This document shows positions 23,907 to 32,722 of a stretch of 37,756 nucleotides of DNA, in pieces. Source of the DNA: Acidobacteriaceae bacterium (GTDB taxonomy: Bacteria; Acidobacteriota; Terriglobia; Terriglobales; Acidobacteriaceae); NCBI GenBank assembly GCA_003134435.1, contig PLBE01000251.1, positions 34,997-72,752 of the forward strand, in the 5' to 3' direction. The notes under the pieces are model-generated. The model was not told the origin of the DNA. It searched no databases and was given only the letters and a program-made list of their open reading frames with translations. The translations under genes were made by a program, and so were the position numbers. How positions within the stretch are numbered: position 1 is the stretch's first letter; the number at the start of each line of letters is the position of its first letter.

Positions 23907-23927
23907 ATTACAACCAGTAAGCTCGTT

Positions 23928-24025
23928 GTCATCCTGAGCGCAGCGAGGGTCCCGCGCATTTCGCGCCCCAATGCCGAGGTCCCTCGCCGCCGCTGAATAA
24001 ACCAATTCCCCGCGCTCAGGATGAC
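23928..24025. repeat. 98-bp intergenic inverted repeat (GTCATCCTGAGCG family)
   Basis: GTCATCCTGAGCG (23928-23940) and its exact complement CGCTCAGGATGAC (24013-24025) are the outer arms. An inner stem, GCGAGGG (23943-23949) with CCCTCGC (23981-23987), continues the fold. It fills the space between the convergent membrane protein gene and fumC. Similar ATCCTGAGCG-type elements recur between genes in many acidobacterial genomes, as I recall, so this is probably one copy of a dispersed family that may also separate convergent transcripts. Confidence 0.75.
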
Positions 24026-24027
24026 AC

Positions 24028-25461
24028 CTACGGATGCGTCATTTTCTCCGGCTTCACCAGCGCATCAAAGTCCTCGCTCGTAAGATATCCCAGCTTCAAC
24101 GCCGCTTCGCGCAGGCTCGAGTGCTCGACGTGCGCCGTATGCGCAATCTGTGCCGCCTTGTCATATCCCACCTTCGGAGCCAGCGCCGTCACCAGCATCA
24201 GCGAATTCTTCACATACCAATCCACCTTGGCGCGATCCACTTCGATGCCCTTGACCATGTATTCCACATAGCCATGACAGGCGTCGGTGATCAGCGTCAC
24301 CGAGTGCAGAAAGTTGTAAATGATCACCGGCTTAAAAACGTTGAGCTCGAAGTTGCCCTGCGATCCCGCGAATCCCACCGCCGCCGTCGCGCCCAGCACC
24401 TGCACGCAGACCATCGTCATCGCTTCGCATTGCGTGGGATTGACCTTGCCCGGCATGATCGACGATCCCGGTTCATTCTCCGGAATCGATAACTCGCCAA
24501 GTCCGCACCGCGGCCCCGAAGCCAGCCACCTTATATCGTTCGAAATCTTCATCAGCGATGCAGCCAGCGTCTGCATCGCTCCTTGCGCAAACACGATCTC
24601 ATCGTGCGCCGATAACGCCGCGAACTTGTTCGGATGCGACCGGAAGGGAAGCCCGGTCAACTCGGCAATCTTCTTCGCGGCACGCTCGGCAAACTCCGGA
24701 TGCGTATTCAGCCCTGTCCCCACCGCCGTCCCGCCAATCGCCAGATCGTACAGCCCGTCAAGCACTTGCTCCAGTCTCTTGATATCCCGGTCCAGCAGAC
24801 TCGCCCACCCGCCAAACTCCTGTCCAATGGTCAAAGGCACTGCGTCTTGTAAATGCGTCCGCCCAATCTTCACCACGTTCTCAAATTCCTTCGCCTTGGC
24901 CGCAATCGCATCCCGCACCGTCTTGATCGCCGGAATCAAGTCGTTATTCACCCGCGCCGCCGCCGCAATATGCATCGCCGCCGGAAACGTATCATTCGAC
25001 GATTGCGACATATTCACGTGATCGTTCGGATGCACTGGCTTTTTCGATCCGATTTGGCCGCCGGCCATCGCAATCGCGCGATTGGAGATGACCTCGTTCA
25101 CGTTCATGTTGGTCTGCGTCCCGCTGCCAGTCTGCCAGATACGCAGCGGGAACTGGTCGTCCAATTTGCCACCGATGACTTCGTCGGCAGCTTGCACGAT
25201 CAGCTTCGCGATGTCGGAGGGTAGTTTGCCGAGATCCTGATTGACCAGCGCACACGCCTTTTTCAGCGTGCCGAAGGCGTGGATCAGCTCCGGAGGCATG
25301 GTGTCGCGTCCAATGTTGAAATGGAGCAGCGAGCGCTGCGTTTGGGCTCCCCAGTACACCTGGGCCGGGACTTCGATTTTGCCCATGCTGTCGGATTCCG
25401 TGCGAGTCTTGACTTGAGTCGCGGTTTGAGCCGGGATAGTGGGTTCGGTAAGAGTAGCCAT
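24028..25461 (-). CDS. fumC: Class II fumarate hydratase
   Basis: TCA-cycle enzyme interconverting fumarate and malate, cytoplasmic homotetramer. 477 residues from ATG 25461, which has AAAGGAG upstream; an ATG-like start at 25515 would add 18 residues. Substrate-site segments appear in order: [19 protein letters not shown], then [37 protein letters not shown] and the fumarase-lyase signature [13 protein letters not shown]. The combination of [10 protein letters not shown] and HPNDHVN separates fumarase from aspartase. It is a single gene flanked by intergenic repeats. Confidence 0.96.
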   Translation of the reverse strand: MATLTEPTIPAQTATQVKTRTESDSMGKIEVPAQVYWGAQTQRSLLHFNIGRDTMPPELIHAFGTLKKACALVNQDLGKLPSDIAKLIVQAADEVIGGKLDDQFPLRIWQTGSGTQTNMNVNEVISNRAIAMAGGQIGSKKPVHPNDHVNMSQSSNDTFPAAMHIAAAARVNNDLIPAIKTVRDAIAAKAKEFENVVKIGRTHLQDAVPLTIGQEFGGWASLLDRDIKRLEQVLDGLYDLAIGGTAVGTGLNTHPEFAERAAKKIAELTGLPFRSHPNKFAALSAHDEIVFAQGAMQTLAASLMKISNDIRWLASGPRCGLGELSIPENEPGSSIMPGKVNPTQCEAMTMVCVQVLGATAAVGFAGSQGNFELNVFKPVIIYNFLHSVTLITDACHGYVEYMVKGIEVDRAKVDWYVKNSLMLVTALAPKVGYDKAAQIAHTAHVEHSSLREAALKLGYLTSEDFDALVKPEKMTHP

Positions 25462-25544
25462 GATGAAATCTCCTTTGCCGGCGAGTCGGAGTGGCGGAAT
25501 TGAAGGAACCAGCAACGCGCCCGGACGGAAATAATGAACCGCCT

Positions 25545-25550
25545 ATTATA
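25545..25550 (-). promoter_or_regulatory. Possible -10 box for fumC
   Basis: A perfect TATAAT on the minus strand, 84 bases before the fumC start. No convincing -35 box lies 16-18 bases upstream. The remaining 25462-25775 gap (314 bases) holds this box and the hairpin at 25735-25762, and nothing else I can assign. Confidence 0.3.
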
Positions 25551-25734
25551 CGGCGCGCTCGGACATCAGTTGTTGTCGGCGACCGGAGGAAGGGATTCGC
25601 ATTTTTGGGTTTCTGGAAAGGGAATCGGAAAGTGATAGATGTGCCGAAGCCAGCGAATATAAAAAAGCTTGCAATATGTTCAAATGCCGTATCTCCTCGG
25701 TGACGCAGCCGTCGCGGAGTCTCGTGGGCGCACG

Positions 25735-25762
25735 CGGCTGGAACGATCGAGGGCTCCAGCCG
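25735..25762. repeat. Hairpin CGGCTGGA/TCCAGCCG after the GloVer gene
   Basis: CGGCTGGA (25735-25742) and TCCAGCCG (25755-25762) form a perfect 8-bp stem with a 12-base loop, 14 bases past the stop of the leftward GloVer gene. There is no T-run, so it may be a factor-dependent or structural terminator, or a REP-like repeat sharing the CTGGA core with 16231-16247. Confidence 0.45.
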
Positions 25763-25775
25763 CAGAGCATTTAAT

Positions 25776-26942
25776 TCAGTGCATCAGAGGCGGTAGACCC
25801 GCGTCCACCTTAAAGACCGAGCCGAGCGGCACTTGATTCGGAGCGAAACCTCCGAGCCCGGCGACCCCGTAGAATGCGCCATCGCTGCCTTGGATCACGC
25901 CCGATGGGCCGCATCCCGTCGTCGCGCAGTCAAAAGCCGCAGCTGCGATCTTCGCCCCTTGCAAGTTGACTGCAAATATTTCACCGGGCAAAGTCGGCGC
26001 CGGCCCGCCGTCTCCGGTCAGCACCCACAGATTGCCGTCCGATGCCTGCTGTATCTGAAGCACGGAGATTCCATCCTCGCCCTGCAGGGTATAGAGCGTC
26101 GTGACCCCGCCCTCCGGTGTCAATCGGAAGATCGTCGACGATACCGCGCCATAAAAATTGCCATCCGAAGCCTGAATCAGCGCAGCACTGGGGAATTCCG
26201 CCGTGCCGAACGTGTGCAGGATGCTGTAAGTGCCCGTCGGCGTCATCTTGAACACGATGCCCTGTTGGTCGCACTCCGTACTCGAACCCAGCGCGCCGGT
26301 GCCGTAAAAATTGCCGTCCTTGCCCTGGATCAGACTTGCCGCCGCTCCCTGCGTCACCGGATTCAGCGCCAGCACCACGCTATACGTGCCACTGGGCGTC
26401 ATGCGGAAAATGGCTGCGCCCGAGGATTGCGCCCCATAAAAGTTTCCATCCTGGCCGACGATCACCGGACCCGGGATATCCTCGCATGTCCCCGTGCAGA
26501 AATCATGCAAAACCTGAAATCCGCCGTTCGGCAGCAATTTGTACATCACTCCTCGATTCGTACTCCCACCATACTGGGTAAAGCCATAGAGATTGTGATC
26601 GGCACCCTCGACAAAGTTGATCACCGGATTTCTCCCGTTGGGAAACTTCCCCGGAGCACCCGGCTTAAACGTGTGCACCACCGAAGTCTGCCCCGCCGTG
26701 CTGACCTGCCACACCGTCCCTCCCGCATTCTTCCCTTGCCCGCCCAGCAAAGTAACTCCGTAAATGATCCCATTCGCAAACTGTAGCGGCGCGAGCGCAG
26801 GTTCAACGCCATACGGGCACGAAGTGTAATGTGAATTGCAGTAAAACGCGAAGAGCTGAGAAATAGTCGGCGACGATCCCTGAGCCTGAGCCAAAGAAAC
26901 CACCAAAAGCCAACATCCGAGAGCAGCGAAAACGGTCCGCAT
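25776..26942 (-). CDS. Secreted GloVer-repeat protein
   Basis: Exported protein of 388 residues. A signal peptide (1-20, ends LAQAQ) is followed by repeats of about 45-50 residues with the form DGNFYG...G.IFRMTPSGTYSVV: examples are QDGNFYGAQSSGAAIFRMTP, KDGNFYGTGALGSS and SDGNFYGAVSSTIFRLTPEG. This is the GloVer repeat, a beta-propeller-like extracellular module common in Acidobacteriota. No C-terminal anchor is evident. AAAGGAGTAACTTCA before the ATG is a strong start signal. Function unknown; probably cell-surface or secreted binding. Confidence 0.85.
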   Translation of the reverse strand: MRTVFAALGCWLLVVSLAQAQGSSPTISQLFAFYCNSHYTSCPYGVEPALAPLQFANGIIYGVTLLGGQGKNAGGTVWQVSTAGQTSVVHTFKPGAPGKFPNGRNPVINFVEGADHNLYGFTQYGGSTNRGVMYKLLPNGGFQVLHDFCTGTCEDIPGPVIVGQDGNFYGAQSSGAAIFRMTPSGTYSVVLALNPVTQGAAASLIQGKDGNFYGTGALGSSTECDQQGIVFKMTPTGTYSILHTFGTAEFPSAALIQASDGNFYGAVSSTIFRLTPEGGVTTLYTLQGEDGISVLQIQQASDGNLWVLTGDGGPAPTLPGEIFAVNLQGAKIAAAAFDCATTGCGPSGVIQGSDGAFYGVAGLGGFAPNQVPLGSVFKVDAGLPPLMH

Positions 26943-27057
26943 TGAAGTTACTCCTTTCGAAGGAGACGGCGTGATCTGAGAGCTAAACCGACTCGGATGT
27001 TAGCAAGCTCGCGGACGCTGCTTGTCACGGAGTTGTCAATTCGCTGCCATTTACTTG

Positions 27058-27540
27058 TCAGGCTCCGCCGTGGGCCTTTGCCCTTTCGGTCGATGCTCTG
27101 GCTGGTAGTACCACGACCGTAAACCAATACTCGGCGATGGACCGAATGACTCGACAGAACTGATCAAAATCGACCGGCTTAATGATGTACGAGCTACAGC
27201 GCAGCCTGTACATTTTCAGGATCTCCTCGTCGCTTGCCGAAGTCGTAAGCACGACTACCGGGATAAATTTCAGTTCTTGATCCGCTACCATTTCGGCCAG
27301 CACTTCACGGCCATCTACCCGCGGCATGTTTAAGTCGAGAAGCAGCATGTCGGGCGTGGGGGCATTGCAGTATTTGCCTTGCTTGCGCAGGAAAGCCAGA
27401 CATTCTTCGCCGTCCTTGACGTGGTGCAGGTTGAGCATCAACTTGCACTTCTTGAAACCCTGACGGGTCAGCTCCACGTCGTTTTCGTTGTCTTCCGCCA
27501 GCAGGATCTCCGCCGGTCTGGTGTCAATGTTGCTGGACAT
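27058..27540 (-). CDS. Single-domain response regulator (CheY/Rcp1-like)
   Basis: 160 residues, receiver domain only. Acidic pocket E16-D17, phosphoacceptor D69 (LLLDLNMP), then VVVLTTSAS with the conserved Thr, and YIIKPVDFDQF with the conserved Lys. Start ATG 27540 lies inside the kinase gene, overlapping its last 17 bases (stop at 27524), so the two are translationally coupled. An in-frame start at 27582 is deeper in the kinase and less likely. Lacking an output domain, it must act by protein contact or relay phosphate, as Rcp1-type partners of PAS or phytochrome kinases do. Confidence 0.88.
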   Translation of the reverse strand: MSSNIDTRPAEILLAEDNENDVELTRQGFKKCKLMLNLHHVKDGEECLAFLRKQGKYCNAPTPDMLLLDLNMPRVDGREVLAEMVADQELKFIPVVVLTTSASDEEILKMYRLRCSSYIIKPVDFDQFCRVIRSIAEYWFTVVVLPARASTERAKAHGGA

Positions 27541-29125
27541 TTGTTTGCGCCGTCCCTTCGGGCAGGGTGAAATGAAATACACTTCCGTGTCCGGTTCCGG
27601 ACTCTACCCAGATCCTTCCGCCGTGGCGATTGACAACGCGACGGCAGACGGCCAGTCCAATGCCGGTGCCCGGATATTCGTTTTGACCGTGCAAGCGTTT
27701 GAATATTTCAAAGATCCGCTCGTAATACTTGGGCTCGATTCCAATCCCGTTGTCGCGGACCGAAAAGGTCCATTCCTTCCCGTGGCGTTCGGCGGAAACG
27801 TGGACCTGCGGCGACTGGCCGCCATGGTACTTGAGCCCGTTGCCAATCAGGTTTTGCATCAATTGAACAAGCTGTGACCGGTCGCCCATCACGACCGGCA
27901 GTTCACCACAGGTCACCTGGCCCCCGGCGTCGTGAATAGACGAATCGAGCTGCGCCAAGACGTCATTGAAGACATCGAGGAAGGGCGTTGGCATGAAGGG
28001 ACGGGAACGGGAATCGACTCGCGAATAGGCGAGCACACCGCTGATCAGACTCTGCATCTGTTCGGTGGCTTGAATGGTTCGGCGAATCCAGTCGATGGCT
28101 TGTTCGTCGAACTGGCTCGCATATTCCATCTTGAGCAATTGCACAAACCCGCTGATGCTGCGCAGCGGAGATTGCAGGTCGTGGGAGGCAACGTAGGCGA
28201 ATTGTTGCAACTCCATATTGCTTCGTTCCAGGACTTGGTTGGAAACCGCCAGTTCCTTGGTGCGGTCGGCGACGCGCCGTTCCAGTTCCGCGTTGTCCTC
28301 CTCCGATTTCTTGCGCGCGCTGATGTTGCGGATGGCCGCCGTCACCAGAATGCCTTCGACGCTTTCCAGCGGACTCAACATGATCTCGATGGGGAACTCG
28401 CTGCCGTCCTTCCGCCGCCCGGAAAGCTCGATCCCGGTCCCGATCTGCTGCGCCAGAGCATCGACCGTACTGCGGGTAGCGTCGGCGATCAGCCGTTCCG
28501 CGAAACCGTCAGGAATAATGTTCTTTACTTTCTGACCCAGGAGTTCATCGCGCCGGTAGCCGAACTGCTTTTCCGCCTGTACATTCACCAGGACGATCTC
28601 CCCAACCTGGTTCACCACCACCATCGCATCCGGAGCCGCTTCCAGCAGCCCGCGATACCTGCTTTCCATCTGGACCAGATGCTCTTCCGCGGCCTTGCGC
28701 GCGCTGATGTTGCGGATGGCCGCCGTCACCAGAATGCCTTCGGCGCTTTCCAGCGGACTCAGCATGATCTCGATGGGAAACTCGCTCCCGTCCTTCCGCT
28801 GCCCGGAGAGTTCGATCCCCGTCCCCATCTGCTGCGCCAGAGCATCGGCCGTACTGCGGGTAGCGTCGGCGATCAGCCGCTCCGCGAAGCCGTCCGGAAT
28901 GATGTTCTTTACCTTCTGGCCCAGGAGTTCATCGCGCCGGTAGCCGAACTGCCTCTCGGCCTGCACATTCACCAGGACGATCTCCCCAACCTGGTTCACC
29001 ACCACCATCGCATCCGGAGCCGCTTCCAACAGGCCGCGATACCTCGCGTCCGATTCCCTGCTTTCGGCCAGGTCGCGCCTCATTTTGTTCCCAGTCCCTG
29101 AGTCGTCGTTGCGAATCATCGGCAT
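27524..29125 (-). CDS. Soluble histidine kinase with two nearly identical PAS/PAC repeats
   Basis: 533 residues, no transmembrane helix, so cytosolic. PAS1-PAC (~28-144) and PAS2-PAC (~156-272) are nearly identical in protein and DNA, both beginning YRGLLEAAPDAMVVVNQVGE. A short coiled linker leads to HisKA with His315 (YVASHDLQSPLRS) and then the ATPase domain: N box NLIGNGLKYHG, G1 DNGIGIEP, and FEIFKRLHGQNEYPGTGIGL. This kinase type is close to phytochrome-like and bacteriophytochrome-partner kinases but has no GAF/PHY. The sensed signal is unknown; no heme or flavin residues can be asserted. Its gene overlaps the downstream response regulator. Confidence 0.9.
   Translation of the reverse strand: MPMIRNDDSGTGNKMRRDLAESRESDARYRGLLEAAPDAMVVVNQVGEIVLVNVQAERQFGYRRDELLGQKVKNIIPDGFAERLIADATRSTADALAQQMGTGIELSGQRKDGSEFPIEIMLSPLESAEGILVTAAIRNISARKAAEEHLVQMESRYRGLLEAAPDAMVVVNQVGEIVLVNVQAEKQFGYRRDELLGQKVKNIIPDGFAERLIADATRSTVDALAQQIGTGIELSGRRKDGSEFPIEIMLSPLESVEGILVTAAIRNISARKKSEEDNAELERRVADRTKELAVSNQVLERSNMELQQFAYVASHDLQSPLRSISGFVQLLKMEYASQFDEQAIDWIRRTIQATEQMQSLISGVLAYSRVDSRSRPFMPTPFLDVFNDVLAQLDSSIHDAGGQVTCGELPVVMGDRSQLVQLMQNLIGNGLKYHGGQSPQVHVSAERHGKEWTFSVRDNGIGIEPKYYERIFEIFKRLHGQNEYPGTGIGLAVCRRVVNRHGGRIWVESGTGHGSVFHFTLPEGTAQTNVQQH
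28310..29044 (-). repeat. Intragenic tandem duplication of a PAS module (period 384 bp)
   Basis: 28694-29044 (first in the protein) and 28310-28660 (second) are 351-bp copies offset by exactly 384 bp, i.e. 128 codons. I count about two dozen base differences, mostly at third positions, so roughly 93% identity. The in-frame period keeps the domain spacing intact. Confidence 0.9.
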
Positions 29126-29342
29126 CTCTAATTGGTATCGGCAACCTTGGCGTACTACTCCAATGCGACCTGCCGCAGCCCGAAGCGACCAGAGCCGGCG
29201 GTCGTAAATTCTGATGGCGGTTGACAGAAATAGTCGAGGCCGGGTTCAAAAGTCGGCTTAAGAGAGAGGGGCCAATCCCTTCATTTTATTGGGCGTGGCG
29301 ATCCGCTCGACGGCTCCCGGGAGGGCCATAGGACCCCTCGCA

Positions 29343-30092
29343 TCAGATCGACTTCACCGGCATCGCCATCACATCGTCCACCAGACCGACTTCTTTCTGC
29401 ACGAAGGGCTCGGCATAGGTGACGCCGCCCAGCATGCCGTAAAAGCGGGCCATGGATTCCACGCGCGCCCGAATCTCTTTTTGTGCCGGAAAGATTCCGC
29501 TGCCCGCTTCCTGGTCGGTGAACTGAGATTTATATGCCATCAGCGCTGCTAATCGTGTTTCAAATTGCGCAGTGATGTCCACCACAAACGTGGGCCGCAC
29601 GTCGCGGTACAGGCTGGCATAAATAATCTTGAAAGGACGATGGGGCGCGAACGGACCGTTGGCCGAGTCGCGGCTGGCTGGCTCCTGATGATGCACCGCT
29701 AATTTAGCCAGTCCCGAGAGAAACGCCGCCTCGTAGCCCAGAATCGACGCAGTGTAGTGATCCGGATGGCGGCCCTCCCAGTAGGGAAGTATCAGCACCC
29801 GCGGCCGCTGTTCGCGGAGCACGCGGACCACCTTCAATCGATTCTCCCAGGTATTCTCGACCCGGCCGTCGGGTATATCGAGAGCGTGCCGCCACGACAC
29901 TCTCAGGATGCGCGCCGCCTCATTTGCTTCGCTCGCACGCTCCTCGGCCGTGCCGCGCGTTCCCATCTCACCCTGCGTCAGGTCGAGGATGCCAGTCCGG
30001 TACCCGCGCTCGGCCATCTTGAGCAGGGTTCCGCCGCAGGTCTGTTCTACATCGTCGCGGTGCGCGGCCAGGGCAAGAATTTCTAAAGGCAT
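29343..30092 (-). CDS. bshB1: Bacillithiol biosynthesis deacetylase BshB1
   Basis: PIG-L/LmbE-type zinc deacetylase that converts GlcNAc-malate to GlcN-malate in bacillithiol synthesis. 249 residues. Zinc site: A10-H11-R12-D13-D14 (usual AHPDD with Arg for Pro) and H109-P-D-H112. The flanking sequence LTQGEMGTRGTAEERASEAN and LDIPDGRV are typical of BshB1. The Arg for Pro change leaves the ligands in place. BshA and BshC genes are not in the window. Together with GlmU it draws on UDP-GlcNAc, but the genes are not adjacent. The 216-bp gap to the kinase start shows no distinct element. Confidence 0.88.
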   Translation of the reverse strand: MPLEILALAAHRDDVEQTCGGTLLKMAERGYRTGILDLTQGEMGTRGTAEERASEANEAARILRVSWRHALDIPDGRVENTWENRLKVVRVLREQRPRVLILPYWEGRHPDHYTASILGYEAAFLSGLAKLAVHHQEPASRDSANGPFAPHRPFKIIYASLYRDVRPTFVVDITAQFETRLAALMAYKSQFTDQEAGSGIFPAQKEIRARVESMARFYGMLGGVTYAEPFVQKEVGLVDDVMAMPVKSI

Positions 30093-30109
30093 TTTGTAAT
30101 TTTAGTAAT

Positions 30110-30171
30110 CGGGTAATTTTGTAATCTGAAGCCTGACGAACTGCACGGTTCTTCAATTACCAAATTACCCG
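30110..30171. repeat. AT-rich inverted repeat between bshB1 and the ABC permease
   Basis: Arms CGGGTAATTTTGTAATCTGA+AG (30110-30131) and CTTCAATTACCAAATTACCC+G (30151-30171) pair with about 20 of 22 positions, around a 19-base loop. A further GTAATTTTAGTAAT lies just to the left (30095-30108). AT-rich arms in GC-rich DNA set it apart; it probably belongs to a dispersed repeat family and could act as a terminator for the permease transcript. Confidence 0.7.
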
Positions 30172-30180
30172 CAAATCGCC

Positions 30181-31023
30181 CTACGCCGCTGGCGTCGTCG
30201 TCCGCCGGTTCGCCAGCGCGAACGCCAGCCCAAACATGAAAAGCGCGAACAGCACCAGCGTCAAAATCGACGCCGTCAACGAAAACGGAAATGAGAACGA
30301 ACTGGGCGCTCCCGGATACATCAGCGTCCTCAGCGCCTCCACTCCATAGGTCAGAGGATTGGCATACATCAGCCAGCGAATCCATCCCGAGGCCTTCGAC
30401 AGAGGGAAGAGCGCTCCCGAAAGCAACCACAGCGGAATCAGGAATAAATTGATGATGGCATGAAAGGCCTGCGTCGAATCCATCGGCCAGGCGATGGCGA
30501 AGCCGAGTCCGGTCAGCGCGAACGAAATCAGGAACACCGTGAGCACGATCAGACCGAACGAGGCGAGCGTGAAGTGCACGCCCACAAGCGGAGCGAAGAC
30601 CAGAAAAATCAGTCCCTGGGCAGCCGCCAGCGTCGTGCCGCCCAACACCTTTCCCAGAACAATCGCCGCCCGCGGCACGGGCGCGACGAGCACCGAAAGC
30701 AGGAAGCCCTCATTGCGGTCTTCGATCACCGACATCATGGTAAAAATCGCGGTGAAGAGCACGATCATCACCAGCGTTCCAGGATAGAAATAGTCCAGAT
30801 AATTCTGCTGTCCGGCGGCCTGTCCCGACCGAAACGACGTTCCAAACCCAGAGCCGAGCACGACCCAGAACAACAGCGGCGAAAGAATCACGCCCACTAC
30901 GCGCGCCCGCTGCCGGTAGAAGCGCACCACTTCGCGCCACCAGAGCGTAAAGGCGGGCAGCAGAATTCCGGCGGACGCCGGAGCGGTTGAACTCGCGGGG
31001 AACGGGGCCGTTTGGGTTGCCAT
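30181..31023 (-). CDS. ABC-2-type transporter permease (DrrB-like)
   Basis: Inner-membrane permease of 280 residues. About six helices, with the ABC-2 features FTAIFTMMSVIEDRNEGFLL and LVAPVPRAAIVLGKVLGGT, then WLLSGALFPLSKASGWIRWL and a closing NPLTYGVEALR. ATG 31023 is preferred; an earlier in-frame start at 31107 adds 28 unconvincing residues. It needs an ATPase, and the only candidate in the window is the DrrA-like protein at 35288-36325 on the same strand, about 4.3 kb away. Substrate unknown: drug, polysaccharide or heme-related export are possible given ctaA next to the ATPase. Confidence 0.87.
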   Translation of the reverse strand: MATQTAPFPASSTAPASAGILLPAFTLWWREVVRFYRQRARVVGVILSPLLFWVVLGSGFGTSFRSGQAAGQQNYLDYFYPGTLVMIVLFTAIFTMMSVIEDRNEGFLLSVLVAPVPRAAIVLGKVLGGTTLAAAQGLIFLVFAPLVGVHFTLASFGLIVLTVFLISFALTGLGFAIAWPMDSTQAFHAIINLFLIPLWLLSGALFPLSKASGWIRWLMYANPLTYGVEALRTLMYPGAPSSFSFPFSLTASILTLVLFALFMFGLAFALANRRTTTPAA

Positions 31024-31168
31024 AACCTCTAGTTTAACAGCGATCCCAGCTTCCAATGATTTGTAGTAGCTCGAACTCGACCTTGCCCACAGGGTTGGCA
31101 ACGCCACGTATCAGAAACATCCCTGTATCGGATCGGGGAACTGTGAGTATAACCTGTCATCAATCCAG

Positions 31169-31183
31169 TTGACCGTTGGTCAA
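31169..31183. promoter_or_regulatory. Palindrome TTGACC-GTT-GGTCAA, possible operator
   Basis: A perfect 6-bp inverted repeat around a 3-bp centre, in the 266-bp divergent space between the permease and the gene at 31290. CATAAT (31259-31264) may be a -10 box for the rightward gene. The regulator is unknown. Confidence 0.35.
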
Positions 31184-31289
31184 TGAGCGACATTGCGATG
31201 TTACGACAACCACGAGATGGCCAAGGCCAACTGCGTGTCATCTCGCTTGGTGTTAAGGCATAATTCTATGAGCTAAGGCGGAGTTAACC

Positions 31290-31862
31290 ATGGGTAAACT
31301 AGACGAGGTAGCCGGACGCTTTCTGAATCCGGTGTCAGTCGTCGCCGAATCCGATGCTCGCCTTGAGCGTTTACAACCCGAGGCTCGAACCGCCTTCGCG
31401 GTCCTTTGCGCGCAAAGGCTCATGGACGCCCATCTGAGACTGCCAAAATCTGAGCAACGACCGTTCACGCTGTCATGGGCTCCTGTTTTTCAGGTGATCT
31501 GGGCTGGGTTGGAAGCAGCCGATAGCTCTTCAGCAAAGACCATCATTGGTGAGCATTTGAAAGCATTCTATGAAGGCGGGTTCAATCACAATCTTGGACA
31601 GGACGGGCCGTCCGATCCAGATGACGACGCTGCTGCATGTTCGATCTACGCGGCACAAGTGTTCTGTCGGGGCGATGTCAAGTCAGCCCGGTGGGCGGCC
31701 GGTCGAATGATTGACGCATCCGATACGACTTTGCAGGCCGACACATCCGCACCTTCCTCTATGCAGGTCGAAGCCGATCGATTGTTAACGGCGCTGCAAA
31801 TGCTCGAAAGCCAACCTTGGACACCTACCTTGATTCCCGCGCTTCGCGCTGCCTTCCGCTGA
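31290..31862 (+). CDS. Unknown soluble protein, possibly DUF416/immunity-like
   Basis: 190 residues, all-helical by composition, with no signal peptide or membrane helix. Segments ARTAFAVLCAQRLMDAHLRL and DPDDDAAACSIYAAQVFCRG, then WAAGRMIDASD loosely recall DUF416-type helical proteins that occur among immunity genes; this is a weak resemblance. GGAG seven bases before the ATG at 31290 is a good site. It converges with the next gene and lies in the stretch that separates the ABC permease from its likely ATPase. Codon use looks less GC-biased than in neighbours. Confidence 0.7.
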   Translation: MGKLDEVAGRFLNPVSVVAESDARLERLQPEARTAFAVLCAQRLMDAHLRLPKSEQRPFTLSWAPVFQVIWAGLEAADSSSAKTIIGEHLKAFYEGGFNHNLGQDGPSDPDDDAAACSIYAAQVFCRGDVKSARWAAGRMIDASDTTLQADTSAPSSMQVEADRLLTALQMLESQPWTPTLIPALRAAFR

Positions 31863-31932
31863 GACAGCCGTTGGACGCCGCCACGAGAGAGTCGCTCCAC
31901 CGCGGAGGTTGCGCACCGCCGAGACTTGGTCA

Positions 31933-32541
31933 TCAGGGGACTTTAGCTATACGATCTCGCAAACTTTCCAGCTCGTACCTATGTTTTGGCCTCGCTCCCA
32001 CTCGCTGAGCCAAGGCGCTGTCCAGAATTTGCAGTGCGGCGGGTTTGTTCCCTTCGACCATTTGAATCGCTGCGCGCACGAGCACGCGGTCAGTTGTGTC
32101 CAGACCGACATCGTCGGTTCCATCGAGGGCTCTTGAAAGCCTGGGAAGCGTAGAGTATCGATCGATGAAGGGCAAGGCCTCATTCTCCAGCGAAGTCAGA
32201 ATGGGGACACGCAAGCTTGGAAGGTCTTCAGCCCGAGAAAACTTCCATTCTTCAAAGGCCTTGTCCTCGCGAAGAAGGTGGAGCGGCAGGCCCACAGTTC
32301 CTATCATCTCCGTGCGAAGCCACGAACCCAGAGACTCAAATCGCAGTCCAACAATGCAGTTAAAAGCGGCGAAACCCCGTGGGTCAACGCGGCATGGCCA
32401 GGAAAGTGAGGCAATGGCCTCGTTTGCCGGACGTGTATATTCCAGATATTCCAGTCTTGCAGCCCGGCTGAAGCCTAAAGGCGACAGCAAGTCCTTCAGA
32501 AATGTCTCTAGTACCTTTTTCGCTTGGCTCAGCTTGATCAT
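31933..32541 (-). CDS. Unknown protein, possibly DUF4304/immunity-like
   Basis: 202 residues, cytosolic. The N-terminus (LETFLKDLLSPLGFSRAARL, then EYLEYTRPA, and later FAAFNCIVGLRFE) has the 'long helix, GF, beta-strands' start seen in DUF4304-type proteins, a group that includes toxin-immunity proteins. The rest (~95-202) is helical and contains AAIQMVEGNKPAALQILDSA, TPR-like. Identity is uncertain. GGTGAG stands close before the ATG at 32541. It converges with the gene at 31290 (70 bp between stops), so the two may form a small accessory pair. Confidence 0.65.
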   Translation of the reverse strand: MIKLSQAKKVLETFLKDLLSPLGFSRAARLEYLEYTRPANEAIASLSWPCRVDPRGFAAFNCIVGLRFESLGSWLRTEMIGTVGLPLHLLREDKAFEEWKFSRAEDLPSLRVPILTSLENEALPFIDRYSTLPRLSRALDGTDDVGLDTTDRVLVRAAIQMVEGNKPAALQILDSALAQRVGARPKHRYELESLRDRIAKVP

Positions 32542-32722
32542 GGCTCACCAGATTGGCGGAAGGTTGCGAATCAGAAGGTCATCCCATCTATGCGGGATTG
32601 TTATTTGGCGGCCTCAATCATCGACCTACCAATTCTGTCGCAGGTGATGTTTTCTGTAAACAGGGCATTCTCCCACGTTGCGCCTCTGTTCGCTCCCGAC
32701 GCCGCTACGCGCACGACGCATC

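Noticed and set aside
27932-29101. 389-codon plus-strand frame with an internal repeat opposite the PAS kinase
   Set aside because: Its repeat is only the mirror of the PAS duplication; composition is not protein-like.
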